From Acidimicrobiia bacterium (GTDB taxonomy: Bacteria > Actinomycetota > Acidimicrobiia > Acidimicrobiales > Bin134), in NCBI GenBank assembly GCA_009843565.1, contig VYDF01000188.1:1-13170 (forward strand): 13,170 nucleotides of DNA, given 5' to 3'. The translations under genes and the position numbers were made by a program. Below, one piece after another: positions 1-7,370 of this stretch. Each line of letters begins with the position of its first letter. The stretch's first letter is position 1. The notes below the pieces were generated by a model, which was given only the letters and a program-made list of their open reading frames with translations, searched no databases and was not told the origin of the DNA.

Positions 1-674
1 GCTATTTCTTTTCCGACGTTGTGTGGGAGACGATGGCCGAGTCTGGATTCACCGGCCTGCCCGGTTACGTGGGAGCCCGCGGCGGCGTACTCGGGGACGT
101 GACCTCCGACGTCGTGGTCTCGGCGTTTGCCCTGTTCAATCCGGCCATTGTCGAGATGGGCTGGAACCAGACCAAAGAGCAGGGGTCGCCGCCTGATGCC
201 GCGGCAGCCTTCGCGGTTGGCTTGGGCCGATGGGCAGCCGACACATTCGCCCACCTCGACGGACTGGATGATTTTGCCGCCGCCACCCGCACCGTGTTCG
301 ACGCCGCGGTGCCGATGAGCCAGGCGCTGTACGCCGGATGGCGGGCCATGCCAGTACCCGATGATCCGGCGGCAGCCACCGCCCTGGCTCTTCAGGTTTT
401 GCGAGAGCTGCGATTCGGGTTCCACGTGCATGCGCTGAGCGCAGTGGGAATGGCTCCGGTGGACGCCGTCGTTGCCCAGTCCGGACCCCAGCAGGCCCAG
501 ATGTTTGGCTGGAGTGAGCCGTTTTCCGACCCCGAGTCCCTCAAGGCCGTGCATCGTCAGGCCGAAGAAATCACCTCGGCCCGGATGAACGAGGTCTATG
601 AGGCCATCGACGCCAGCCAGCGAGCCCATGTGGCGGCCACCGTCGGGGCCATCGCTGAGATCGCACTCGGGTAG
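1..674 (+). CDS. SCO6745-family (SalK-related) helical protein, 5' end missing
   Basis: The reading frame is already open at base 3, where it reads YFFSDVVWE, so the gene begins before the window. The GTG at 21 is probably an internal valine. About 223 residues are visible and the stop is TAG at 672-674. Features resembling the SCO6745 family of actinobacterial proteins (about 280 residues) are an early YF, then GY..AR...LG.V, a short A.F..FNPAIV block, the LRELRFGFHVHAL segment followed by a G.....DA.V stretch, a GW near the following acidic helix, and a closing EEITSARMNEVYEAI helix. The protein is predicted all-helical and soluble, with no signal peptide or membrane span. The biochemical role of the family is not established. 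The next gene is convergent and its stop lies 16 nt away, leaving no room for a separate hairpin terminator. Family assignment is by remembered pattern and is moderately sure. Confidence 0.68.
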   Translation, partial: YFFSDVVWETMAESGFTGLPGYVGARGGVLGDVTSDVVVSAFALFNPAIVEMGWNQTKEQGSPPDAAAAFAVGLGRWAADTFAHLDGLDDFAAATRTVFDAAVPMSQALYAGWRAMPVPDDPAAATALALQVLRELRFGFHVHALSAVGMAPVDAVVAQSGPQQAQMFGWSEPFSDPESLKAVHRQAEEITSARMNEVYEAIDASQRAHVAATVGAIAEIALG

Positions 675-690
675 CCGAGATCGAGCACCG

Positions 691-2352
691 CTAGACGTCC
701 AGAACCGACAGCCGGCCCCGGGCGTCGAACTCGGCTCGGATCGCGTCGGCGTCCTCCGAAGCCAGCCGGCGATAGCCCTGCCCGTCGCGCACCCAGGTCT
801 CGTCGCGTGATTCCCAGCGCTCGCGGCGCAGGGTGCGCTTGAGGATCTTGTTGGTCTCGGTCTGAGGCAGGGAGTCGGCCCAGCGCACATACCGGGGGGT
901 CCACTTGGTGCCCAGGTCGTCTTGGGCGGCCAGGAATCCGGCGAATCCCTCGGGGTCGAAGGCTGCGTCGGGGCGGCGCACCACGGCGGCCATTACGTCG
1001 TCGCCTACCGACGGGCTGGGAACGGCGTACACCGCGGCCAAGTCGATGTCGGGGTGGCGCACCAAGATGCGCTCCACCGGGGCTGCGGCGAAGTTCTCCC
1101 CGTCCACCCGCAGCCAGTCGAAGTTCCGGCCGGCGAAGTACACGAACCCATGGGCGTCCCGGTAGGCCAGATCGCCCGACCAGTAGATGCCGCCGTGGGT
1201 GCGCTCCTCATCGGCCTCGGGATTGTTCCAATAGCCCTCGAAGGTGGGCGCCGACACCAAGGACACCAATTCGCCGATGGCCTCGTCGGGGTTGAGCAGC
1301 TTGCCGGTGTCGTCGAACTCGGCCAGCGGTGCCTCTTCTCCGGTATCGGGGTCGAGGATTTTCACGTTCTCGTCGGCCCGGCCCAATGCGTTGGGCGGTG
1401 TGTCGGGGGTGCGGCTCACCGATACGCCCCCCTCGGTGGAGCCGTAGGAGTCCTCCACCGGAACCCCGAACCGGCGGGAGAAACGCTCCAGGTCGTGCAC
1501 CGCGCCTTCATTGCCGAAAACAATCCGCAAGCTGTTTTCAGCATCGTCGGGCTGTTCGGGGGTGGCCAGGATGTAGGTGAGGGGCTTGCCCACGTAGTTG
1601 AAGTAGGTGACCCCGAACCGACGTACGTCAGGCAGAAATCCCGATGCCGAGAATCGACGCCGGAACGCCCCGACACCCCCTGCCGCCAGGCATGGGATCC
1701 AACCCGCCATCAGCGCGTTGGAATGGAACATGGGCATCGCCTGGTAGAAAACGTCTTCGGGCGTCAGCTTCCGCATCTCATTGATGACCTCGCCGATCCG
1801 GGCCAAACGGGCCTGCGAGCAGATTGCCGCCTTGGGGTCGCCGGTGGTGCCCGACGTGAACAGCAGCAGGTAGGGGGCCAGCGGGTCGATGTCGGTGTAC
1901 GGAGGTTCGGCGTCGGCGTAGGGGGCCAGGGCGTCGGCCCATTCCGGCGAGTCCACGTCTAACACCCGGCCGTTGGCTGCGCCCAGATCCAACCCCACCA
2001 GCAGCTCCCGGTGGCGGCTCTCAGTGATGATCATGCCGCAGTCGGCGTGGGTGATGTCGCGAGCCAACTCGGCCCCTTGGCGGGTGGGGTTGATGCCCAC
2101 CACTGCCGCTCCGGCCACAGCGGCCCCGCCCAACAGCATGGAATACTCCGGCCCGTTGTCCAGCAGCGCGCCCACATGGAATGGCCCTTCCCCCCGGCGG
2201 TCCAGCAGCAAGTGGGCTCGGGCGACGCACCCGGCGGTGTAATCCCTGTAGGTGTGCTGCTCATTCTCGAACAGCATGGCCAAGCTGTCGTCGTCAGCCC
2301 GACTCAATACCAGGTCTCGAACGGTGGGAAGGGCTTGGGCTGGAGTGTCCAC
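691..2352 (-). CDS. FATP/VLACS-type fatty acyl-CoA synthetase (AMP-binding enzyme)
   Basis: Predicted to activate a long- or very-long-chain fatty acid to acyl-CoA via an acyl-adenylate in the cytoplasm or at the inner membrane. The 553 residues carry the ANL superfamily motifs in order: P-loop TSGTTGDPK at 166-174, YGSTEGG at 303-309, YWSGD at 390-394, GRNFDWLRVDGENF at 408-421, and a C-terminal NKILKR at 501-506 whose K503 should be the adenylation lysine. The FNYVGKPLTYIL stretch (251-262) and FGNEGA..DLERFSRRFG are typical of the FATP/SLC27-like branch rather than of acetyl-CoA synthetases. Nothing is truncated. The start is a GTG at 2350-2352 with no clear Shine-Dalgarno; no in-frame ATG lies just upstream. 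It follows the DUF5719-like gene by 33 nt on the same strand and may be the last gene of that transcript. The exact acyl substrate cannot be read from sequence. Confidence 0.9.
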   Translation of the reverse strand: MDTPAQALPTVRDLVLSRADDDSLAMLFENEQHTYRDYTAGCVARAHLLLDRRGEGPFHVGALLDNGPEYSMLLGGAAVAGAAVVGINPTRQGAELARDITHADCGMIITESRHRELLVGLDLGAANGRVLDVDSPEWADALAPYADAEPPYTDIDPLAPYLLLFTSGTTGDPKAAICSQARLARIGEVINEMRKLTPEDVFYQAMPMFHSNALMAGWIPCLAAGGVGAFRRRFSASGFLPDVRRFGVTYFNYVGKPLTYILATPEQPDDAENSLRIVFGNEGAVHDLERFSRRFGVPVEDSYGSTEGGVSVSRTPDTPPNALGRADENVKILDPDTGEEAPLAEFDDTGKLLNPDEAIGELVSLVSAPTFEGYWNNPEADEERTHGGIYWSGDLAYRDAHGFVYFAGRNFDWLRVDGENFAAAPVERILVRHPDIDLAAVYAVPSPSVGDDVMAAVVRRPDAAFDPEGFAGFLAAQDDLGTKWTPRYVRWADSLPQTETNKILKRTLRRERWESRDETWVRDGQGYRRLASEDADAIRAEFDARGRLSVLDV

Positions 2353-2385
2353 GAACGAGGATCGTAGACAGGTCGAGTCAGCGTG

Positions 2386-3954
2386 CTAAAACGCAGAGGG
2401 GTCGAGGGGCAGTGGATCGAAGGGGACAGCGCCTCCGGAGGCGAAACCAGTGCCCATTCGAGACAGCAGCGAGCGGCCCACGGCCACCGGCTGCGTGGAC
2501 TCAACCAACAACGCGTAGGAGTCGCCGTCGGTCAGCCGGTCCACTGGCACCAGCAGACGGTTGTGGGGGGCCACCTCCAGGGGATCGAGCTGGGAAATCG
2601 GAACCACCTGGCCGTCGGCGACCCTCGACACGGTGACGAGGGCAATGGCGTCGGACGAGGGATTTACCACTGTCAACGCCACTTCGGCCTCCGAGGCCCG
2701 GTTGCCCGCGACCAGATGCCGAACCGCGGTGACTGGAGTCCCCGCCGCTGTCGCCACCCCCGCTGGAGACGAAGACGCTGACGCGGCAGCCACCCGCTCA
2801 GCCACTATGGGAACCCCGTTGTAAACCTGCACCCCAGTCCAAAACCCAACCCCATCGGGCAACGTGCTTGAGGCGCTATAGGCGAAGGGAGCTGGAGGGA
2901 GCGGATATGCCCCAAAATCTCCAAAAGCCAGCGCAATCTGCTGTCGGGGCGGCACCGACACCTCGAACGGCGCGGGCGATAAACCGGAATCGGCGGAATC
3001 CAACCGAATGCCGACAAAGGCGGACGCCTCTTCATCCGAAGGGTTGTACAACACCATGTGCTCCACCATGCCGGAATCGGTCGGTCCGGTAGGGAATACC
3101 CACTGCGTCTGGGGTTCCGGAATCCCGGGACCCGCGGTCAGCCCCTCCAGGCCTTCGGTGCCGTCGAAGAGCTGGAGCCTCCCGGCGACGATTCGCCCGG
3201 TCTGTGATTCGATGGTGGTGGACACCGATGAGAACCGGGGTACGACATCAGTGGCATTGATCACCACCAGCGACCGAGGCGGCACCAGAACCCCTCGAAG
3301 CGTCTGAGGCTCCCGGATTCCCTCATCGGTGGAGAAGGTGAACTTAACCACGGCGCGGTCGGGAAACGGGTTGAACAGGGTGAATGCCAATCGGGCATCA
3401 CGCCGTGTGGAGCCAGCGGCAAAGTGCCAAACCGCCGACGAGCGGGTAGCGCAGGGCATGACATCCACGCCGGTGGGACCCTGCACCCGCTGCTCGACAA
3501 TCGCCTGGCCTGAATTGATCTCAACCAGTGCCGCGGTGTACTGCGACTCCACCACCTCGGCCAACCGAAGGGATGCCTCCGACCAGGCCGGTACCGTCAG
3601 CGTCACCTCTCGGGGCGCCGCCGAAGCCGATACCGAGCCTGCCGGCGTTGCCGGGTACACCGACACTGCGGCAATGACTGGAGCTGCGGCGGGGTTGGCC
3701 ACGATAACTGAGTGGTCGGCGAACTCCCCTGGCGCCGACGTTCCGTCCCCGCAGTACCAAACTCCTCCCTCCGCGAGTGAGCCGGGAGCCGCGCTGGTAA
3801 CCCCAAGGTCCAACAGGAGAATTCCGGTCCCCGACTCGTCGTCACCCCTGTCCGCCACCGCCAGCCCGACCACTGTCAACAAGGCCAACAGCAACAATGG
3901 CCAGCGCACGGACCTGCCGCGACCCTCTCCGGTGCTCTCCGCCCCGCCGCTCAC
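2386..3954 (-). CDS. Secreted or membrane-anchored DUF5719-like protein
   Basis: A 522-residue exported protein of unknown function. A basic N-terminus (RGRSVR) is followed by a hydrophobic segment at about residues 18-34, which serves as a Sec signal peptide or an uncleaved anchor; there is no lipobox cysteine. The rest is beta-rich and low in lysine, with recurring phrases such as HSVIVANP, LAFTLFNPFPDRA, MVLYNPSDEEASA and ALTVVNPSSDAIA. These suggest three to five repeated Ig-like/beta-sandwich units and match my recollection of DUF5719. Cysteines flank the early domain (VWYCGDG near 68 and MPCATR near 170). The start is a GTG at 3952-3954 that overlaps the TGA of the upstream glycosyltransferase by 4 nt (GTGA), implying translational coupling. 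I recall DUF5719 genes lying next to large actinobacterial GT2 genes, so a joint role in envelope glycan assembly or export is likely but inferred. Confidence 0.8.
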   Translation of the reverse strand: MSGGAESTGEGRGRSVRWPLLLLALLTVVGLAVADRGDDESGTGILLLDLGVTSAAPGSLAEGGVWYCGDGTSAPGEFADHSVIVANPAAAPVIAAVSVYPATPAGSVSASAAPREVTLTVPAWSEASLRLAEVVESQYTAALVEINSGQAIVEQRVQGPTGVDVMPCATRSSAVWHFAAGSTRRDARLAFTLFNPFPDRAVVKFTFSTDEGIREPQTLRGVLVPPRSLVVINATDVVPRFSSVSTTIESQTGRIVAGRLQLFDGTEGLEGLTAGPGIPEPQTQWVFPTGPTDSGMVEHMVLYNPSDEEASAFVGIRLDSADSGLSPAPFEVSVPPRQQIALAFGDFGAYPLPPAPFAYSASSTLPDGVGFWTGVQVYNGVPIVAERVAAASASSSPAGVATAAGTPVTAVRHLVAGNRASEAEVALTVVNPSSDAIALVTVSRVADGQVVPISQLDPLEVAPHNRLLVPVDRLTDGDSYALLVESTQPVAVGRSLLSRMGTGFASGGAVPFDPLPLDPSAF

Positions 3955-6887
3955 CGCGTCTCACCCCGGGATGCTCTCCGGCGGCGATTCTCGTCGGTAC
4001 TTAGTCGGGCCAGAACGATGAGGGCCGCTACCCACAGTGCCACCTGCACCGCCAACAACAGCCGAGCCTGTCCTGAGGCGCCCTCGTCGGGTGGCACGGC
4101 AACCGAGAGTGCCGCAGCACGCGGACTCAGGGCGGTGTTGTCGTAGGTGGCAATACCCGCAGTCAGGCTGCCCGGCGCCAAATCGAGCTGGCCGTCGAGC
4201 GTGTCGAACAGCCACCCGGGGGCGGGCTGCGACAAGTCGCCATAGGGAAGAGGCGCTAGGCGCTCAGCCACCAGAATGGTGTCTATCCCCCACTGGGAGA
4301 GCTCGGCACCCAGCCGCCTGGTGCCCGCGGTGGGCGCTCCGACGACCGCTTCCCCCACTTGGCGGGTGCGATCATCCAGTTCACCGACCCAACGTTGAGC
4401 CACAGTGGGGAATGTGCCGCCGTCCGACACGGCAAACGACAACTCATCGCCCAGCTTCCAACTGCCCAGCGGCAGCACGTCGGGATGGCCGATCCACAGA
4501 ACCCGTCCCTCGCCGCCTTCGACATCTCCGGAGGCGTCGTCAGAGAACGGGGCGACATAGGTGTAGTCGTCGTCGGTCGCGTTCCAATGACCGTCGGAGA
4601 CAACCGCCAACAGCGGAAGCATCGCTGCCACCAGGGCAACCAGTGCGGTAAGCGGCACGAACTGCCGCCACCCGAATCGGTAGCGGCGCACATCCACTTG
4701 AAATGCGGCCACTCCCATGGCCGCGGCGATAGCGAGGCCCACCGCGCCGGGAACTTGTAGAACCTCGGGTCGGGGCAGGGGCACCGGGGACCAGTCCTGC
4801 TCGGCGGCCAATGCGACCGCCGCGGTGCCCAAATACAGCGTCCACCCTCGTACCGTCCAGGCCAGGCGAGAATCGTGGGCCAGAGCCAGCGGGAGCACCG
4901 CAGCAACTGGCAGGGCCCAGCCGAGGCGGTCATCGCCGAACGGCCCGGTGTCAAACCGGAGGAGCTCCGCCCAGGAGTTTTCGCTGCCGCCTCCCGGCCG
5001 GTCGCCGAACAACGACGGGAAGCCGTCCAACAGCCAGGGCAGGTTCAACACGGCGGCGACAGCCGCCCCGGCCACCGCCACTAGCACTATCCGCATCGCT
5101 CCCTCGGCTGTTCCGGCCAGAACCGATCCCAGAAGCAGGCCGGCCAGCACCAGAGCCACCACGGTCAATGCCTCCGAAACCATGGCAACGACCAAGGCCA
5201 GCAACAGGCCGACGGCCAGTATTTCCCGCACGGCCAAAGGCCGCTGCCTTGACTGCCACGAGCTGGGTAGCCAGATCCGGACCTCCCTCAACAACGTTGT
5301 TCGGCGAGATTTTGAACTGGGAATCTCGTCCGACGAGCCGAAGGGAATAAGCCTGGCCCCAGTGAGAACAGCTCCCATCAGCCAGGGAACTGCGCCGTAC
5401 AGCAGCAACGCGTCCCACACTCCGTTGGCCAGGGCGTTGTACGGGACTGGATTGGCCAGATACGCGGCCAGGGCCACCACCCTGATCCACAGGGCGCCGA
5501 ATGGGCGCATGAGCCGCCACATCCCCAACCCCCCTAGCGGAACCATTCCGACGATCAGCACCGTGCGCAGAAGGCCGGTCTGCCCAAAGAACAGCCAGCT
5601 CAGCACGGTCAAAACTCCCAACCCGGTGGGTGCGAACCCTTCCTGGCCCAATCCGACAGGCCGGAACTCGCTCCACCAGCCGCTCAGGAGGTCGGAACTG
5701 GATCCCAGTCGCACCAACCCGCCCGCGGCGGGAATTCCTCCGGCGATGAGGCCGCGGGCACTGAGCAAGACCAGTATCAATACGGCAAGCCACACCACCA
5801 CCGATACCCGTGATCGGCTCAACCGGGCAAGAAAGGTGCTCCGAGGCGACAGCTCGCGGCCAAGGCCAGTGCTGCCAGCCGCCCCGCTGCGGCCGGTGAG
5901 GAACGAGGTCAGCTGAGCGTAGCCCCGAGCCTGAGACAGCCGAATATGGGCATCTCCGACATGGCGAGCGCGGTTCACCTCCCGTCGTCGCCGCCCGATC
6001 GAGCCCGGCCGCATCAGGTTGTATCCCCAGGATGCGGCAATCTGGCGGGCTTGGCTCACATGCCCAGTTATCACCGCCGCCAGTAGCCCGACCGCCGACA
6101 AGGCCATCGCCTGGGGAACCACCCGCAGCGAGTGCCAGAAGCCGTAGACCGACAGCAGAGTCCTCACCCGGTGACGGTGGTAGAGCCGACCGACCAGCGG
6201 GGAAGGGAGGCGCTCTTGCAGCCGCTGTCGGTGGCGGACTGCCGCCGAGGGCACCACCATCACCCGCGCTCCCACAGTGCGGGCCCGCCAGCAGAGGTCT
6301 ACATGCTCGTAGCAGAACGACATCTTGGGATCGAAGCCGCCGACTGCTCGAAATAGGTCCTCGCGCACCAACACGCATCCTCCCGGCACCGCGAAGATGT
6401 CCTGAACGGCATCATGCTGCTGTTGGTCCAGCTCTCCCGTCTCCACCGTGGAAACTGGAGTCCCGGTCTTGTCCACCAGAAGGCCCACCTGTTGAAGGGC
6501 CGACGGATCATCCCAGTCCACATATTTGGGACCTACTATCCCGGCATTGGAGCGAATCGCCTCCTCGGCCAGAAGCCGCAGCGCGTTGGGTGCCAGCACT
6601 ACGTCGTCGTGGCACACCGCGATGAACCCTGGGGCAGGATCGGCTTCCAGCACGCGGTTGGCCGCCGGGCCGAAACCGGGATTGGACTCCAGCCGGAGGA
6701 CGGTGGCTTGAGGCAATAGGCGGTGGATCCGGGCCGTGGGATCGGCCTCACTGCCGGTGTCCACCACAGTCACGTCCACAAAACGATGGTCCTGAGCGGC
6801 AACCGACTCCAACATCTCGTCGAACCACAAACCCGGATCGTGGCTCACAATCACGACATGGATTCTGATGTCGGACTTGGTTTCCAT
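3951..6887 (-). CDS. Large GT2 glycosyltransferase fused to a polytopic membrane domain
   Basis: A 978-residue membrane glycosyltransferase. Residues 8-225 are a GT-A fold GT2 domain: HVVIVSHD strand, VVDTGS at 41-46, SNPGFGPAANRV at 68-79, the metal-binding HDD at 93-95, VPGGCVLVRED at 167-177, and the acceptor/base region CYEHVDLCWRAR at 192-203, similar to rhamnosyl/galactofuranosyl transferases. Then come roughly 12 hydrophobic spans (about 258-276, 361-384, 422-457, 464-512, 555-591, 598-622, 655-730 and 743-764), an exported loop of about 170 residues at 765-935, and a last span near 941-961 with a basic cytoplasmic tail. The GT2 head would use a nucleotide sugar in the cytoplasm; the membrane part could be a GT-C-like or transport module, which is inference. 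The ATG at 6885-6887 overlaps the upstream gene's TGA by one base (TGATG). It is coupled downstream to the DUF5719-like gene. Confidence 0.88.
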   Translation of the reverse strand: METKSDIRIHVVIVSHDPGLWFDEMLESVAAQDHRFVDVTVVDTGSEADPTARIHRLLPQATVLRLESNPGFGPAANRVLEADPAPGFIAVCHDDVVLAPNALRLLAEEAIRSNAGIVGPKYVDWDDPSALQQVGLLVDKTGTPVSTVETGELDQQQHDAVQDIFAVPGGCVLVREDLFRAVGGFDPKMSFCYEHVDLCWRARTVGARVMVVPSAAVRHRQRLQERLPSPLVGRLYHRHRVRTLLSVYGFWHSLRVVPQAMALSAVGLLAAVITGHVSQARQIAASWGYNLMRPGSIGRRRREVNRARHVGDAHIRLSQARGYAQLTSFLTGRSGAAGSTGLGRELSPRSTFLARLSRSRVSVVVWLAVLILVLLSARGLIAGGIPAAGGLVRLGSSSDLLSGWWSEFRPVGLGQEGFAPTGLGVLTVLSWLFFGQTGLLRTVLIVGMVPLGGLGMWRLMRPFGALWIRVVALAAYLANPVPYNALANGVWDALLLYGAVPWLMGAVLTGARLIPFGSSDEIPSSKSRRTTLLREVRIWLPSSWQSRQRPLAVREILAVGLLLALVVAMVSEALTVVALVLAGLLLGSVLAGTAEGAMRIVLVAVAGAAVAAVLNLPWLLDGFPSLFGDRPGGGSENSWAELLRFDTGPFGDDRLGWALPVAAVLPLALAHDSRLAWTVRGWTLYLGTAAVALAAEQDWSPVPLPRPEVLQVPGAVGLAIAAAMGVAAFQVDVRRYRFGWRQFVPLTALVALVAAMLPLLAVVSDGHWNATDDDYTYVAPFSDDASGDVEGGEGRVLWIGHPDVLPLGSWKLGDELSFAVSDGGTFPTVAQRWVGELDDRTRQVGEAVVGAPTAGTRRLGAELSQWGIDTILVAERLAPLPYGDLSQPAPGWLFDTLDGQLDLAPGSLTAGIATYDNTALSPRAAALSVAVPPDEGASGQARLLLAVQVALWVAALIVLARLSTDENRRRRASRGETR

Positions 6888-7222
6888 CAGGAATCAGCGC
6901 GACTGACGAATTCTCGGAGAGCGGCCGCAAGGGCGGGGGCCTGCTCAACGGCATCGGACAGTACGGTGCGGACGGAGTCGGGAAGCTGTCGAGCCAGGTC
7001 AGCCACCGCGAATCGGACGTCGTCGGGGATCTGGTCGGCTAGATCGGCAAAGGCGTCCCGCAAGTCGTCGGGCATTTGCCCGGCCAGATCCTGCCGAGCG
7101 GCCTGCAAGCGGTTGATGACCAGCAATCCGAGGCCCACGGCGGTGTAAATGCCGTTTTGAATGCACTCGACCAGCGGGTCGTCCTCGGTTCCCGAGTGCT
7201 CATCTGGCCGCGCTTCGCCCAC
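6887..7222 (-). CDS. Small protein with a hydrophobic N-terminal helix and three 15-residue amphipathic repeats
   Basis: I do not recognise a named family. From the GTG at 7220-7222 the product is 111 residues. A short acidic lead is followed by ECIQNGIYTAVGLGLLVINRLQ, which resembles the hydrophobic start of actinobacterial phasin-like proteins. Three tandem 15-residue units come next (M/I/L-P-D-D/S-hydrophobic-R...ADLA.Q), then an Ala-rich amphipathic tail, APALAAALREFVSRADS. The design suits binding to a membrane or lipid surface. The frame stays open to a GTG at 7312 (141 residues), but that extension gives a Cys-rich, atypical N-terminus and contains a strong Shine-Dalgarno in the wrong frame, so I prefer the shorter form. 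The TGA overlaps the ATG of the GT2 gene by one base, so it is probably the first gene of the 7222-to-691 transcript. It is likely a real gene; the start is uncertain and the function unknown. Confidence 0.7.
   Translation of the reverse strand: MGEARPDEHSGTEDDPLVECIQNGIYTAVGLGLLVINRLQAARQDLAGQMPDDLRDAFADLADQIPDDVRFAVADLARQLPDSVRTVLSDAVEQAPALAAALREFVSRADS
6941..7075 (-). repeat. Three tandem 45-nt units encoding 15-residue amphipathic repeats
   Basis: Translated, the units are MPDDLRDAFADLADQ (7075-7031), IPDDVRFAVADLARQ (7030-6986) and LPDSVRTVLSDAVEQ (6985-6941). Each begins hydrophobic-Pro-Asp, has an Arg at position 6 and ends in Gln. The Pro at a fixed period would kink successive helices, as in apolipoprotein-like proteins. 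The units have diverged at the DNA level, so this is an old duplication within the gene. Confidence 0.75.
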
Positions 7223-7370
7223 CTCACCACCGTACCGGCCCGCCCAACGGCAAAAGGGGCATGGGCATTCCCCTCCAATCGGAAAGGGGTTGCCTGTGAG
7301 AATCGGCGACACGGACCTCTGGTTGACTGGTCACCGAGTACGGCAACTGCACGCCTGAAGTGGCACACTC
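7223..7370. promoter_or_regulatory. Divergent intergenic region between the GT2 operon and the rmd operon
   Basis: This is the only sizeable gap between divergently read genes, so both transcripts probably start here. A TTGACT at 7323-7328 on the plus strand resembles a -35 element for rmd, but no convincing -10 hexamer appears 16-18 nt further on. I see no clear box for the minus-strand promoter. The minus strand also carries the GGAGGGG ribosome-binding site and the 12-codon ORF. No riboswitch-like or terminator structure was recognised. Confidence 0.45.
7224..7262 (-). CDS. Possible 12-codon leader ORF before the repeat protein
   Basis: On the minus strand a strong purine-rich GGAGGGG (7276-7270) sits 7 nt before an ATG at 7262-7260. 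The frame reads MPLLPLGGPVRW and stops with TGA at 7226-7224, one base before the GTG chosen as the start of the repeat protein. A second in-frame ATG at 7268 lies too close to the ribosome-binding site. The arrangement suits a leader peptide translationally coupled to the next gene. The alternative is that a single-base sequence error separates a true ATG start at 7262 from the downstream frame. Evidence is limited to the spacing and the strength of the site. Confidence 0.3.
   Translation of the reverse strand: MPLLPLGGPVRW

Noticed and set aside
672..693. A terminator between the convergent genes at 674 and 691
   Set aside because: Only 16 nt separate the stops; I see no hairpin with a T-run on either strand.
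922..1962. A 346-codon plus-strand ORF opposite the acyl-CoA synthetase
   Set aside because: It is Gly/Val/His-rich complement of a gene with all ANL motifs intact; no motif or ribosome-binding support.
4717..6378. Long antisense and alternative-frame ORFs (399 codons plus, 475 codons minus, 204 codons plus) across the GT2 gene
   Set aside because: They lie wholly within the well-supported GT2 frame, have Arg/Pro/Ser-rich compositions typical of GC-rich shadow frames, and show no recognisable domains.
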